From contig JAHJCO010000008.1 of NCBI GenBank assembly GCA_018831265.1, forward strand, positions 81,440 to 145,439: a DNA stretch of 64,000 nucleotides, in the 5' to 3' direction. Every line of letters starts with the position of its first letter. Position 1 is the stretch's first letter. Below are positions 7,872 through 16,197 of the stretch, piece after piece. The notes under the pieces were generated by a model. The model ran no database searches. It worked only from the letters and a program-made list of their open reading frames with translations, and was not told the origin of the DNA. The stretch comes from Actinomycetota bacterium (GTDB lineage Bacteria > Actinomycetota > Geothermincolia > Fen-727 > Anoxymicrobiaceae). A program made the translations under genes and the position numbers.

Positions 7872-8600
7872 ATGTTACCGGTTATCGTCATGCCGACCTA
7901 CAACGAGATTGAGAACATGGAGAAGATCGCGCGCGAGATACTGGCGCTCGACTGCGGCGCCCGGCTGCTGATCGTCGACGACAACTCGCCCGACGGAACC
8001 GGGGAGGAGGCCGACCGCCTTGCCTCCGAGTCGGAGATGGTCTACGTCGAGCACAGGGCCGCCAAGCAGGGCCTGGGGACCGCCTACAAGCACGGGTTCC
8101 AGGTGGCGCTCGGGATGGGCGCCGACTACATCTTCGAGATGGACGCGGACTTCTCGCACGACCCGCGCTACGTCCCGCAGATGCTCTCCGCGATCGAGCA
8201 TCACGAAATCGTCATCGGGTCCCGCTACGTCGCGGGCGGCGGGACGCGCAACTGGAGCATCATCAGGAAGTTCATCAGCCGGGGCGCGAGCGCCTACACG
8301 CGGCTGCTGACCCACGTGAAGGTGCACGACACCACCAGCGGGTTCCGCTGCTACCGCCGCGACGCCCTGGAAAGGATCGATTTTTCACGCGTATCAGCGT
8401 CCGGCTACGGCTTTCAGGTGGAGATGACCTATGTCTGCGAGCGCATGGGCTTCGACATCTTCGAGCTGCCGATCATCTTCACCGACCGGCGGGTCGGCCA
8501 GTCGAAGATGAGCAAGGACATCATGTGGGAAGCGATGTGGATGGTGGCCGGGCTCAAGAAGAAATACGGCGACCTGCGGCCGGTGGGTGACGGGTTATGA
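7872..8600 (+). CDS. Polyprenol-phosphate mannosyltransferase (dolichol-P-mannose synthase-like, GT2)
   Basis: The 242-residue soluble GT2 enzyme shows VIVMPTYNEIENM at the N-terminus, LIVDDNSPDGTG for nucleotide binding, EMDADFSHDP with the metal-binding DAD, and TSGFRCYRRDAL. These match Ppm1/DPM1, which transfers mannose from GDP-mannose to polyprenyl phosphate for glycolipids or protein mannosylation. AAGGAGGA lies just upstream. The stop overlaps the next start (ATGA), implying translational coupling. It lacks the C-terminal membrane segments of some relatives. Confidence 0.88.
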   Translation: MLPVIVMPTYNEIENMEKIAREILALDCGARLLIVDDNSPDGTGEEADRLASESEMVYVEHRAAKQGLGTAYKHGFQVALGMGADYIFEMDADFSHDPRYVPQMLSAIEHHEIVIGSRYVAGGGTRNWSIIRKFISRGASAYTRLLTHVKVHDTTSGFRCYRRDALERIDFSRVSASGYGFQVEMTYVCERMGFDIFELPIIFTDRRVGQSKMSKDIMWEAMWMVAGLKKKYGDLRPVGDGL

Positions 8601-10090
8601 AGCGGATAAGCGAGCAACTGGACCACCTCTTCGAGCCCCGGACCATCGCGGTCATCGGCGCCAGCAACCGGATGGGCAAGTGGGGTTACATAGTCCCCGC
8701 GAACATCCTGGCGGGCGGGTACAAGGGCAAGGTGTACCCGGTCAACCCGAAGGAGACCGAGATACTTGAGTGCCCCTGCTGCCCCAGCATCATGGACATC
8801 GACGACGAGATAGACCTGGCGGTGGTGACCATACCGGCCGAGCGGGTCGTCCCGGTGATCGAGCAGTGCGTGGAGAAGGGCGTAAGGACGTGCATCGTCA
8901 TCTCCGGCGGCTTCTCGGAGACCGGCGAGCGCGGGGCGGAGCTGGAGCGCGAGATGGTCGCGGCGCTCGGGGAATCGGACATGAGGCTGGTCGGCCCCAA
9001 CACCATGGGCATCTACTCCGGCCCGGTGTCACTCCACGCCCTGATGCCTCCGGTAAGACCCGTTGCGGGAAAGATAGCCTTCGCGGCGCAGAGCGGAAAC
9101 CTCGGCACCCAGATGCTGAGCCTGGGAAAGGCGCTCGGCGTGGGGTTCTCCAGGTTCGTGTGCATAGGCAACGAGTCGGAGCTCAAGTGCGCGGACTACC
9201 TGGAGTACTTCGCCGAGGACCCGGCCACCGAGGTCATCCTCCTATATATAGAAGGTCTGCGGGAGGCCCGCCGGTTCGTGGAGGTGGCGGCCGAGACGTC
9301 ACCGAGGAAGCCCATCGTGGTCATGAAGGCGGGCAAGACCGACGCCGGCGCCCGCGCGGCCCGCTCCCACAGCGCCGCGCTCGCGGCCGACGAGTCGATA
9401 TTCGACGGGGTCATGAAGCAGGCCGGCATGATCGAGGCCGATACCACCGAGGAGATGCTGGACATCGCAAAGGCGTTCGCCGCCATACCGCACCCGCGGG
9501 GGAGGCGGGTGGGCGTGCTGACCTGGGGAGGCGGCTGGGGCGTGGTGACCGCCGACGCGCTGGCCAAGCACGGACTGGAGCTGGTCAGGCTGCCCGACGA
9601 GACGCTCGCGGAGCTGGACGCGGTGCTGCCGCCCTACTGGAGCCGCGGTAACCCGGTGGACCTGGTGGGCACCCTCGACCTCTCCATGCACTTCCGCTGC
9701 CTGGAGATAATCGTGCGCTGCGAGGTCGTGGACAGCGTGATCACGCTGGGCACCATGGGGGCGACCTCCAGCTTCCAGTCGTTCGTGCTGGAGGGGCAGG
9801 CCAACGGCGACGTCGAGCGCGACACCCTGAAGCCCAGGGTGATCGGCACCGAGTTCCTCTCGGCCCTGCAGAAGACCGACGAGGCGTACCGCAACGAGGT
9901 CAAGCGACTGATGAACGAGACCAGCAAGCCGATCATCGCCGTCTCCTTCCCGACCTCGGGCGCGATAACGCCGATGCTGGCGCGGCAGAGCGAGGTCGTG
10001 ATCTACCCCTCTCCCGAGCGCGGGGCCAAGACCCTGGCGGCACTCTACGAGTATCACCGCTTCCTGGACAGGGAACGTGCCCTCGCATAA
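8597..10090 (+). CDS. NDP-forming acyl-CoA synthetase, alpha (CoA-binding/ligase) subunit
   Basis: The 497-residue product starts with a CoA-binding Rossmann domain (TIAVIGASNRMGKWGY) and continues with succinyl-CoA-ligase-like domains (AAQSGNLGTQ; ARSHSAALAADE with the His expected to carry phosphate). This matches the alpha part of ADP-forming acetate/acyl-CoA ligases, which make ATP from acyl-CoA. The ATP-grasp beta subunit is neither fused nor adjacent. It overlaps the upstream gene by 4 nt. Lone alpha-type proteins are sometimes acyl-CoA synthetases with distant partners or regulators. Confidence 0.8.
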   Translation: MKRISEQLDHLFEPRTIAVIGASNRMGKWGYIVPANILAGGYKGKVYPVNPKETEILECPCCPSIMDIDDEIDLAVVTIPAERVVPVIEQCVEKGVRTCIVISGGFSETGERGAELEREMVAALGESDMRLVGPNTMGIYSGPVSLHALMPPVRPVAGKIAFAAQSGNLGTQMLSLGKALGVGFSRFVCIGNESELKCADYLEYFAEDPATEVILLYIEGLREARRFVEVAAETSPRKPIVVMKAGKTDAGARAARSHSAALAADESIFDGVMKQAGMIEADTTEEMLDIAKAFAAIPHPRGRRVGVLTWGGGWGVVTADALAKHGLELVRLPDETLAELDAVLPPYWSRGNPVDLVGTLDLSMHFRCLEIIVRCEVVDSVITLGTMGATSSFQSFVLEGQANGDVERDTLKPRVIGTEFLSALQKTDEAYRNEVKRLMNETSKPIIAVSFPTSGAITPMLARQSEVVIYPSPERGAKTLAALYEYHRFLDRERALA

Positions 10091-10121
10091 ACGTTGAGGT
10101 TGTTCAACCCATGGGCGATCT

Positions 10122-10205
10122 GTGGGGTCGGAGGTTTGCAGTGCCGTTGGACCACGTTGATTCAGGCAAAGGACATAACGCAATGAAAACCTCCGACGCC
10201 ACTCT
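10122..10205 (+). repeat. 84-bp dispersed palindromic element (family F, copy 1)
   Basis: Ends GGGGTCGGAGGTTT (10124-10137) and AAACCTCCGACGCC (10187-10200) pair with one internal G-G mismatch. A second copy at 46260-46342 has the same interior (TTTGCAGTGCCGTTGGA; GGACATAACGCAATGAAAA) but GTCAGACGTTT/AAACGTCTGAC arms, so both strands of the stem changed together. It abuts the uppP start. Confidence 0.8.
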
Positions 10206-10214
10206 ATCTTTAAA

Positions 10215-11027
10215 ATGCTGGCGCTGAAGGCGCTGTTCCTGGGTATCGTCCAGGGCATCACCGAGTTCCTGCCCATCAGCTCCAGCGGGCACCTGGTCCT
10301 CTTCGAGCGGGCGTTCGGCTGGACCCAGCTGGGGCTCTCCTTCAACGTGGCCGTCCACCTGGGTACGCTGCTGGCCGTACTGGCCTACTTCCGGCACACC
10401 TGGGTGCGGGTCATCAAGGGGTTCTTCCTCTCGTTCCGGCACAGGCCGGCCGAGTGGGACCTGGACATGAGGATGGCCTGGATGCTGGTGCTGGCGAGCA
10501 TCCCCGCCGCCATCGTCGGCGCCGCCTGGGGCGATACCATCGAGGGTCACACCAGCACGCCGTTCTGGGTGGCCGTCTTCCTGGTGGCAGGTTCTCTGGT
10601 CATGCTCGCGGCGGAAAGGTTGGGCAGGCGGGAGCGCTCCATCCTCCAGGTGAGCGTCCGCGACGCGGGGGTGGTGGGATGCGCACAGGTGCTGGCGCTC
10701 CTTCCGGGGACCTCCCGCTCGGCCATAACCATATCGACAGGGATGCTCGATGGCCTGGAGCGAAAGGCGGCCGCGGAGTTCGCCTTCCTCATGTCGGCGC
10801 CGATCATCGCGGGAGCGGGCATCTGGGAGGGCCAGAAGGTGGTCAGGCACGGCTTCGGCCCCGCCGGGACGGGGGTGTTCGTGGTCGGGTTCCTCGCCTC
10901 CGCTGTCACGGGGTTCCTCGCGGTGGGGTTCATGATGCGGTACCTGAAGACGGGTACGCTCAACCCGTTCGTCATATACAGGCTGGCGCTGGCCGGTCTG
11001 GTCTTCCTGCTCCTGCTCATCCTATGA
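10215..11027 (+). CDS. uppP: Undecaprenyl-diphosphatase
   Basis: The 270-residue polytopic protein has both UppP/BacA signatures: GIVQGITEFLPISSSGH near the N-terminus and LLPGTSRSAITIS in the middle. It dephosphorylates undecaprenyl diphosphate to recycle the lipid carrier for peptidoglycan and glycan export, and gives some bacitracin tolerance. No ribosome site is visible; the repeat at 10122-10205 lies 9 nt upstream of the ATG. The stop codon is inside the next repeat. Confidence 0.93.
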   Translation: MLALKALFLGIVQGITEFLPISSSGHLVLFERAFGWTQLGLSFNVAVHLGTLLAVLAYFRHTWVRVIKGFFLSFRHRPAEWDLDMRMAWMLVLASIPAAIVGAAWGDTIEGHTSTPFWVAVFLVAGSLVMLAAERLGRRERSILQVSVRDAGVVGCAQVLALLPGTSRSAITISTGMLDGLERKAAAEFAFLMSAPIIAGAGIWEGQKVVRHGFGPAGTGVFVVGFLASAVTGFLAVGFMMRYLKTGTLNPFVIYRLALAGLVFLLLLIL

Positions 11028-11157
11028 AAGAAAACCTCAGACCATTTCTTTCATCGGCAGCCTCAAGCAGGACTTGGGTGAAAGTTCTGGTCTGAGGTAG
11101 TCTTTCACGTGGGTGAAAGTTTTGGTCTGAGGTTATCTTTCATGAGGTTATCTTTCA
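11025..11157. repeat. Palindromic element (family H, copy 1)
   Basis: TGAAAGAAAACCTCAGACCA (11025-11044) faces near-complementary copies at 11088-11107 and 11123-11142, plus a partial third at 11143-11157. Its first bases include the uppP stop, so it may double as terminator. The closest relative is at 27313-27424. Confidence 0.75.
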
Positions 11158-11200
11158 CAGGATAGCGGGTGGGGTTGGTGAATGAGTGAGAGAGAGACGG

Positions 11201-11240
11201 TCACCCTCACCCCGTCCCTCCCCCCTCGAGGAGGAGGGGG
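11201..11240. repeat. C/G-rich hairpin repeat (CCCTCACCCC type)
   Basis: A CCCTCCCCCCTC/GAGGAGGGGG stem preceded by CACCCTCACCCC. Related copies in the opposite orientation lie at 20978-21060 and 53765-53803, with GGGTYGGGGTG on the other side. This is a widespread REP-like type. Confidence 0.65.
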
Positions 11241-11264
11241 TAATAGAGAATAGGAGAGATATAG

Positions 11265-11606
11265 TTGCATGAGCTGGGAGTGACGGAGAGCATGCTCGAC
11301 GTGGTGCTCAGGCACGCGGCGCGCAACCGCGCCACCGGCGTGACCAGGATCAACCTGGTGCTGGGCGATTCCAGCACCGTAATGGAGGAGTCCGTGCGCT
11401 TCTACTTCGACATCATAGGCAAGGACACCATCGCGCAGGGGGCCGAGCTCAACTTCAGGCGGGTACCGCTCAAGGCAAAGTGCCCGGAGTGTGGAGAGGA
11501 GTTCCAGGTCGTCGAGTACGACTTCACGTGTCCCGGCTGCCGGGGCACGAAGACCGAGATAATTTCCGGTCGGGAGTTCCAGGTCGAGTCCATCGAGATA
11601 AGCTAG
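11265..11606 (+). CDS. hypA: Hydrogenase/urease nickel incorporation protein HypA
   Basis: The 113-residue product begins MHELGVTESML; His2 and Glu3 are the conserved nickel site and fix the TTG start, which has a GGAGAG site upstream. The zinc ribbon CPECGEE...CPGC is present. HypA delivers nickel with HypB to [NiFe]-hydrogenase large subunits. hypB follows after 170 bp; hypC-F and hydrogenase structural genes are not in the window. Confidence 0.95.
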   Translation: MHELGVTESMLDVVLRHAARNRATGVTRINLVLGDSSTVMEESVRFYFDIIGKDTIAQGAELNFRRVPLKAKCPECGEEFQVVEYDFTCPGCRGTKTEIISGREFQVESIEIS

Positions 11607-11767
11607 TGTTCCGTCCCATGGGTCGCGTGAAGCACCGAGAACGCCGATGCGCCGCTCCCGCAAGGCGCGCGACTGACGCGTACGCCTGTCGTACTCGGAA
11701 GGAGCGGAACGCAGCGGGTGTGGATGCAGCGGCGTTCGAATGCCATGATATCCATGGGATGGAGCAC
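11606..11767. repeat. 162-bp inverted repeat between hypA and hypB
   Basis: Arms 11606-11621 and 11752-11767 (GTGTTCCGTCCCATGG against GTGCTCCATCCCATGG) pair over 16 bp with two wobble-type differences; an inner GAACGCCG/CGGCGTTC pair continues the fold. It starts at the last base of the hypA stop and ends 10 bp before hypB, filling the gap. Confidence 0.65.
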
Positions 11768-11776
11768 TAAAGGAGG

Positions 11777-12454
11777 ATGGCAATGGAGATCGAGGTCCTC
11801 GAGGGCGTGTTCGACGCCAACGAGATGATCGCTGGGGAGAACCGCAGGCTGCTGGACGAAGCCGGTGTCTACATGATCAACCTGATGGCCAGCCCGGGAG
11901 CCGGCAAGACCTCGGTGATCATGAGGACCCTGGAAGGGATACAAGGCCATCTCTCCGGCGCGGTCATCGAGGGTGACGTCGCGGGCAAGGTGGACTCCGA
12001 GCAGATAGCGGCGACCGGCGTTCCCGCGGTCCAGATAAACACGGGAGGCTCCTGCCACCTTGAGGCCAGGCAGGTCAACGGGGCGCTCAAGCGCCTGGAT
12101 CTCGAGGAGACGGACCTGGTCATCGTGGAGAACGTGGGCAACCTGGTGTGCCCCGCGGAGTTCAAGCTGGGCGAGGACCTCAAGGTGATGATACTCTCCG
12201 TCGCCGAGGGGCACGACAAGCCCCTCAAGTACCCGCTGATGTTCTCCGAGAGCGACGTCCTCATAGTCAACAAGACCGACCTGATCCCCCACACCGACTT
12301 CGACATGGTCGCTCTCGAGAAGACCGTGCTCAAGATGAACCCGGGCGTGGTCGTCTTCAAGGTATCCTGCAGGACCGGCGAGGGGCTCCAGGAGTGGAAC
12401 AGCTTCCTGGTGAAGAAGGTGAGGGACGCGAAGCAGGCCGCGGCGTGCTCTTAG
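11777..12454 (+). CDS. hypB: Hydrogenase nickel incorporation GTPase HypB
   Basis: The 225-residue G3E-family GTPase has MASPGAGKTS (P-loop), EGDVAGKVDSEQI, NTGGSCHLEA, ENVGNLVCPAEF and NKTDL in the usual order. The metal-binding Cys (VCPAEF) and His/Cys switch residues are kept; the N-terminal His-rich nickel store of some homologues is absent. It hydrolyses GTP during nickel insertion with HypA. AAGGAGG precedes the start. Confidence 0.95.
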   Translation: MAMEIEVLEGVFDANEMIAGENRRLLDEAGVYMINLMASPGAGKTSVIMRTLEGIQGHLSGAVIEGDVAGKVDSEQIAATGVPAVQINTGGSCHLEARQVNGALKRLDLEETDLVIVENVGNLVCPAEFKLGEDLKVMILSVAEGHDKPLKYPLMFSESDVLIVNKTDLIPHTDFDMVALEKTVLKMNPGVVVFKVSCRTGEGLQEWNSFLVKKVRDAKQAAACS

Positions 12455-12484
12455 AGCCCCTTGAAAAAAACCCACCTCAGCACC

Positions 12485-12514
12485 TTGAGTTTTCGTAGCG
12501 CGCTTGAGTATAAT
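12485..12514 (+). promoter_or_regulatory. Promoter of the V/A-ATPase operon
   Basis: TTGAGT (12485-12490), an 18-nt spacer and a perfect TATAAT (12509-12514). The predicted start near 12521 leaves a leader of about 160 nt before the first gene. Confidence 0.65.
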
Positions 12515-12681
12515 CCTGGCAAAATAGCCAGAGCCGACCGGACTCCATGAGCCCCGGTGCGGCTCTGTGACATTATAGGCGGTACCGACCTCTGATTCGC
12601 GGCCGGGGAGTCCCGGTCAACGCAATACGGCTTCTTGTATTTCTATTGCTCGTTCCCGAACACGGGAACCCGGAGGTGAAG

Positions 12682-12993
12682 ATGCCGATAGAGGGTATCC
12701 GAAAGGTCAGGGAAGCGGAGGAAGAGGCCGAGGAAAAGATCGACGCGGCCTCGGAGCGCGCGGAGCGCATCATCGCGGACGGCAGCGACGCGGCCTCCAG
12801 GGTGCTGGCCGCGGCGGAGGGCAGGGCTTCGGCGAGGGCCCGGGAGATACAGGAGCAGGCCCGCCTGGAGACCGACGCCGAAATCCGCGCCATCGAGCAG
12901 GCCGCCGAGAAGGAGCGCGAGCGGGTCACCCGCCTGGCAGAGATGCACCGCGACGAGGCGGTAAAGGTCGTGCTCGAGGCGATGGAACGGTGA
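12682..12993 (+). CDS. V/A-type ATPase peripheral-stalk subunit (H/G-like)
   Basis: The 103-residue product is almost all Glu/Ala/Arg coiled coil, as expected of the AhaH-type stalk subunit that pairs with subunit E. The ATG at 12682 has GGAGGTG upstream; an earlier in-frame ATG at 12646 lacks one. It is the first gene of the operon H-I-K-E-C-F-A-B-D, 9 nt before subunit I. Confidence 0.82.
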   Translation: MPIEGIRKVREAEEEAEEKIDAASERAERIIADGSDAASRVLAAAEGRASARAREIQEQARLETDAEIRAIEQAAEKERERVTRLAEMHRDEAVKVVLEAMER

Positions 12994-13002
12994 GGGCGCG
13001 CC

Positions 13003-15000
13003 GTGGCGATTGAGCCTGTAACCAAGATAACCGTAATCGCGCACAACACCGTCGAGGACGACCTCGTGGAGGCCATGTACCGCCTCGGCACCGTCCACGT
13101 CGATATTGTCGAGGTCGACGATCTCCTGGACGCGAAGAAGCTCAGCGAGAGCGAGAACCACGAGGCCCGCGGCTACAGCTTCGCCATCGTCCAGATCGAG
13201 TTCATCCTGGGATTCCTGAGGCGGCACGCCACGGAGAAACCCGGTTTCCTGAAGACCATGATCCGGGACAAGTACCCGATGACCCTGGACGACTTCGCGA
13301 ACGCCGAGCAGCTCGTGGACCTCGACAGGCTCTACCACGAGGTATCCGACTACGAGAGGCGCTTCGTCAACATGAAGGCCAGGAAGGCGAAGCTCGAGGC
13401 AGAGAGGGACGAGCTTCAGTACTGGGCCGACCTGGTGATACCGATGGAGGAGCTGCACGGAGAGCACCTCTTCGCCCTGAAGCTGGTGAGGATACTCGAA
13501 ACCGACTTCGACGCGGTAACCGCCGAACTGGAGTCGGAGGTGCCCGAGAGCTCCGTCGAGGTCGTCAGCAGGCGGACGCTCTGGGTGAGCTGCCTCATAA
13601 TCTACTATCCGCCCCTCGAGGAAGAGCTCATGGCCGTGCTGGCGCGCCAGAAGGCCGAGATCGTGACCCTGCCCGACATCGAGGACGAGCCCGAGGAGCG
13701 CCGGGAGCACGTCGAGAGGGAGATCGCCTCCATCGACCGGAGGCGCGAGGACCTGGAGGAGAAGGTCCAGGGGCAGATGCACCTCGTCTCCTCGTTGGAG
13801 GTGCTGCGGGAGTACATGGTCAACGAGAGGCGTAAGATCGAGATCACCACCTCCTTCGGCGCGACCCAGTCCACCGTCGCCGTGGAGGGCTGGCTGGCCG
13901 AGGACAGCGTGCCCTTCACCGCGGACAGGCTGAGCGCGGTCGCCGAGGAGTTGGCACTGGAGGTCAGTGAGCCCGCCGATGAGGACAAACCACCGGTGAA
14001 GCTGAAGAACCCGGGTTGGGCGAGGCCGTTCGAGCTGCTGGTGAAGATGTACGGCACACCAAACCGAAGCGAGTACGACCCGACCGTGGTCATGGCCGTC
14101 TCGTTTTCACTGTTCTTCGGGTTCTGCATTGGGGACTTCGGCTACGGGCTGTGCCTGCTCGTGGCGCTGTACCTGCTCAGGAGGTTCCTCCCCCTTGGCG
14201 ACGGGGCGAAGGACTTCATGACCTGCCTGATGTACGGATCGGTGTTCGCGATAGTGATAGGCGCCCTGACGGGCTCCTACTTCGGCATCGAGACGGACAA
14301 GCTGCCGCTGTTCCTGCAGAAGATCGGCGTGCTCGACCCCCTCAACAGGACGCTGCTGGTGATGGGGGTCTGCATCGGGATCGGGTTCGTGCACATGCTA
14401 ATCGGCACCGGCGCCGAGATGCATGACAACTGGAAGACCGGGGATAAGAGCGCGGCCCTGATAGACCAGGGACTGATCTTCCTTCTGTTCGTGGGGGTCG
14501 GAATCGGCGCGGTCCTCGCATTCGTGGGATTGATACCGGGCACGGTGGTTGTCTGGATGCTGCTCGCGGTGATAATAGCGATGATACTGCTGCTGGGCCG
14601 CAGCTCGAAGAGCATACCCGGCAAGCTTGTCAACGGCCTCTACGAGACGTACGGCACCGTGGTGGGTTACATCTCGGATGCGATCTCCTACGTCCGGCTG
14701 TTCGCCCTGGGGCTGGCGACCTTCATCATCGGCATGGTGATAAACATCATGGCGGGCCTGGTCCAGGGGATCGCCCCCGTCATCGGGATCGTCCTGATGC
14801 TGGTGATCCTGCTGGTGGGGCACACCTTCAACGTGGCGATCAACCTCCTCGGTGCTTTCGTGCACCCGCTGCGACTGGAGTTCGTAGAGTTCTTCGGCAA
14901 GTTCTACGACGACGGCGGCGCTGAGTTCAAACCGTTCGGAGTCGAGTCAAAGGTAGTGATGATAAAGGAGCCGGAAGGCACGACTGACGTGCCCTCTTGA
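13003..15000 (+). CDS. ntpI: V-type ATPase subunit I (membrane stator)
   Basis: The 665-residue product has an N-terminal soluble half with coiled coils (residues ~1-345) and a C-terminal half with about seven to eight membrane segments, the layout of the a/I subunit. SYVRLFALGLATFIIG holds the essential Arg of the ion channel and GHTFNVAINLLGAFVHPLRLEFVEFF is the family signature near the end. It forms the half-channels beside the K ring. The start is GTG. Confidence 0.93.
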   Translation: MAIEPVTKITVIAHNTVEDDLVEAMYRLGTVHVDIVEVDDLLDAKKLSESENHEARGYSFAIVQIEFILGFLRRHATEKPGFLKTMIRDKYPMTLDDFANAEQLVDLDRLYHEVSDYERRFVNMKARKAKLEAERDELQYWADLVIPMEELHGEHLFALKLVRILETDFDAVTAELESEVPESSVEVVSRRTLWVSCLIIYYPPLEEELMAVLARQKAEIVTLPDIEDEPEERREHVEREIASIDRRREDLEEKVQGQMHLVSSLEVLREYMVNERRKIEITTSFGATQSTVAVEGWLAEDSVPFTADRLSAVAEELALEVSEPADEDKPPVKLKNPGWARPFELLVKMYGTPNRSEYDPTVVMAVSFSLFFGFCIGDFGYGLCLLVALYLLRRFLPLGDGAKDFMTCLMYGSVFAIVIGALTGSYFGIETDKLPLFLQKIGVLDPLNRTLLVMGVCIGIGFVHMLIGTGAEMHDNWKTGDKSAALIDQGLIFLLFVGVGIGAVLAFVGLIPGTVVVWMLLAVIIAMILLLGRSSKSIPGKLVNGLYETYGTVVGYISDAISYVRLFALGLATFIIGMVINIMAGLVQGIAPVIGIVLMLVILLVGHTFNVAINLLGAFVHPLRLEFVEFFGKFYDDGGAEFKPFGVESKVVMIKEPEGTTDVPS

Positions 15001-15013
15001 AAGGAGGAGGCAA

Positions 15014-15526
15014 TTGTTCGGAGCCTTACAAGGAGCGGTCAACGTGGCCAAGGCCGTCACATGGGGTGGGCTGACCGGTTACCAGTGGGCGATTCTCGGG
15101 GCCGCGCTCGCTTTCATCGGGGGAGGCATGGGGTCGGCCGTGGGCATCACCTATGTCAACCACGTGGCCAGCGGAATCCTGGTGGAGGACCCCGACAAGT
15201 TCGGGCCGCTGCTCCCGCTCATCGCCATCCCGGGCACCCAGGGAGTGTATGGATTGATCACGGGGATCCTGGTGCCGATATTCTTCGACCTTCCGAAGCT
15301 GCCGGCCTACCAGGGCCTGTTGGTGTTCTTCGCCTGCCTGCCGGTCGCCTTCGTGTGCTTCCTGTCGGCGGTATACCAGGGTCTCTCCTCGGCGAGCGCC
15401 TCGGGGATGGTCGCCAGGAGGACCGAGGAAGCCGGCAAGGCACTGATACTGCCGGCGCTGGTCGAGACATATGCCGTGTTCGCGCTGATCCTTACGATCT
15501 ACCTGTTCACGCAGATAAAAGGGTAG
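15014..15526 (+). CDS. ntpK: V-type ATPase subunit K (rotor ring proteolipid)
   Basis: The 170-residue protein has four membrane helices, a duplicated hairpin as in Enterococcus NtpK. The second hairpin has the ion-binding Glu (PALVETYAVF, residue 151); the first has PGTQG (Thr75, Gln76) instead. Gln122 in YQG also matches a sodium ligand of NtpK, so a sodium-coupled ring is possible. TTG start with AAAGGAGGAGG upstream. Confidence 0.93.
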   Translation: MFGALQGAVNVAKAVTWGGLTGYQWAILGAALAFIGGGMGSAVGITYVNHVASGILVEDPDKFGPLLPLIAIPGTQGVYGLITGILVPIFFDLPKLPAYQGLLVFFACLPVAFVCFLSAVYQGLSSASASGMVARRTEEAGKALILPALVETYAVFALILTIYLFTQIKG

Positions 15527-15555
15527 GGTGACAGTCACCTCCGGAGGCGCATGAG

Positions 15556-16155
15556 ATGCCGCTAGACAAGCTCTTGGAACGGATACTCACCGACGCCGAG
15601 CAGCATTCGCTCCAGATAGTGGGGAACGCCCAGAGGGAGCGCACCCGGCTGGAGGAGACTGCGGAGGCCGAAGCGGAGCACAGGTACGACCGAATGGTAA
15701 AGGCCGCGGAGCGGTCTGCCGAGGACGAGCGGAAGCAGAGGGTGACCATCGCCGGGCTGGACGCCCGCAAGTCGGTGCTCGAGAGGAAGCAGGAGATGAT
15801 CGCCGGGGTCTTCGAGGCGGCGGTCGCCGCCGTCAGGGAAATGCCCCCGGCAGAGTACGTGGAGAGGATGGCCGGGCAACTGGCAGCCTCGGGCAGGCGC
15901 GCTGGTGACGTGCTGCTGTCGCCCCGGGACCGTGGGAGCCTGGGAGAGCGGCTGGTGGCACGCGCCAACGAGCTCGTCTCCGGAGCCGCGGGCTCCTTCA
16001 CTCTCGCGCCAGGCACCAGGGACATCGCGGGGGGCTTCATCCTCTCCAGCGGGGGCATCGAGATCAACTACTCGCTGGAGGCCCTCATTAACTCCCGCAA
16101 GGAGGAGTTCGAGCCCCTGGTGGTGCAGGCCCTGTTCGGTGAGGTCGACCGATGA
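15556..16155 (+). CDS. atpE: V-type ATPase subunit E
   Basis: The 199-residue product has an N-terminal coiled coil (~1-95) and a mixed C-terminal domain with SSGGIEINYSLEALINSRKEEFEPLV, the characteristic subunit E ending. It forms the peripheral stalk with the H-like subunit and anchors AB. GGAGG lies 8 nt before the ATG. Confidence 0.92.
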   Translation: MPLDKLLERILTDAEQHSLQIVGNAQRERTRLEETAEAEAEHRYDRMVKAAERSAEDERKQRVTIAGLDARKSVLERKQEMIAGVFEAAVAAVREMPPAEYVERMAGQLAASGRRAGDVLLSPRDRGSLGERLVARANELVSGAAGSFTLAPGTRDIAGGFILSSGGIEINYSLEALINSRKEEFEPLVVQALFGEVDR

Positions 16156-16197
16156 GGCGCTTCTCCTCGTGCCTCGCGGCGGCCGGGTGAGGTCCCG

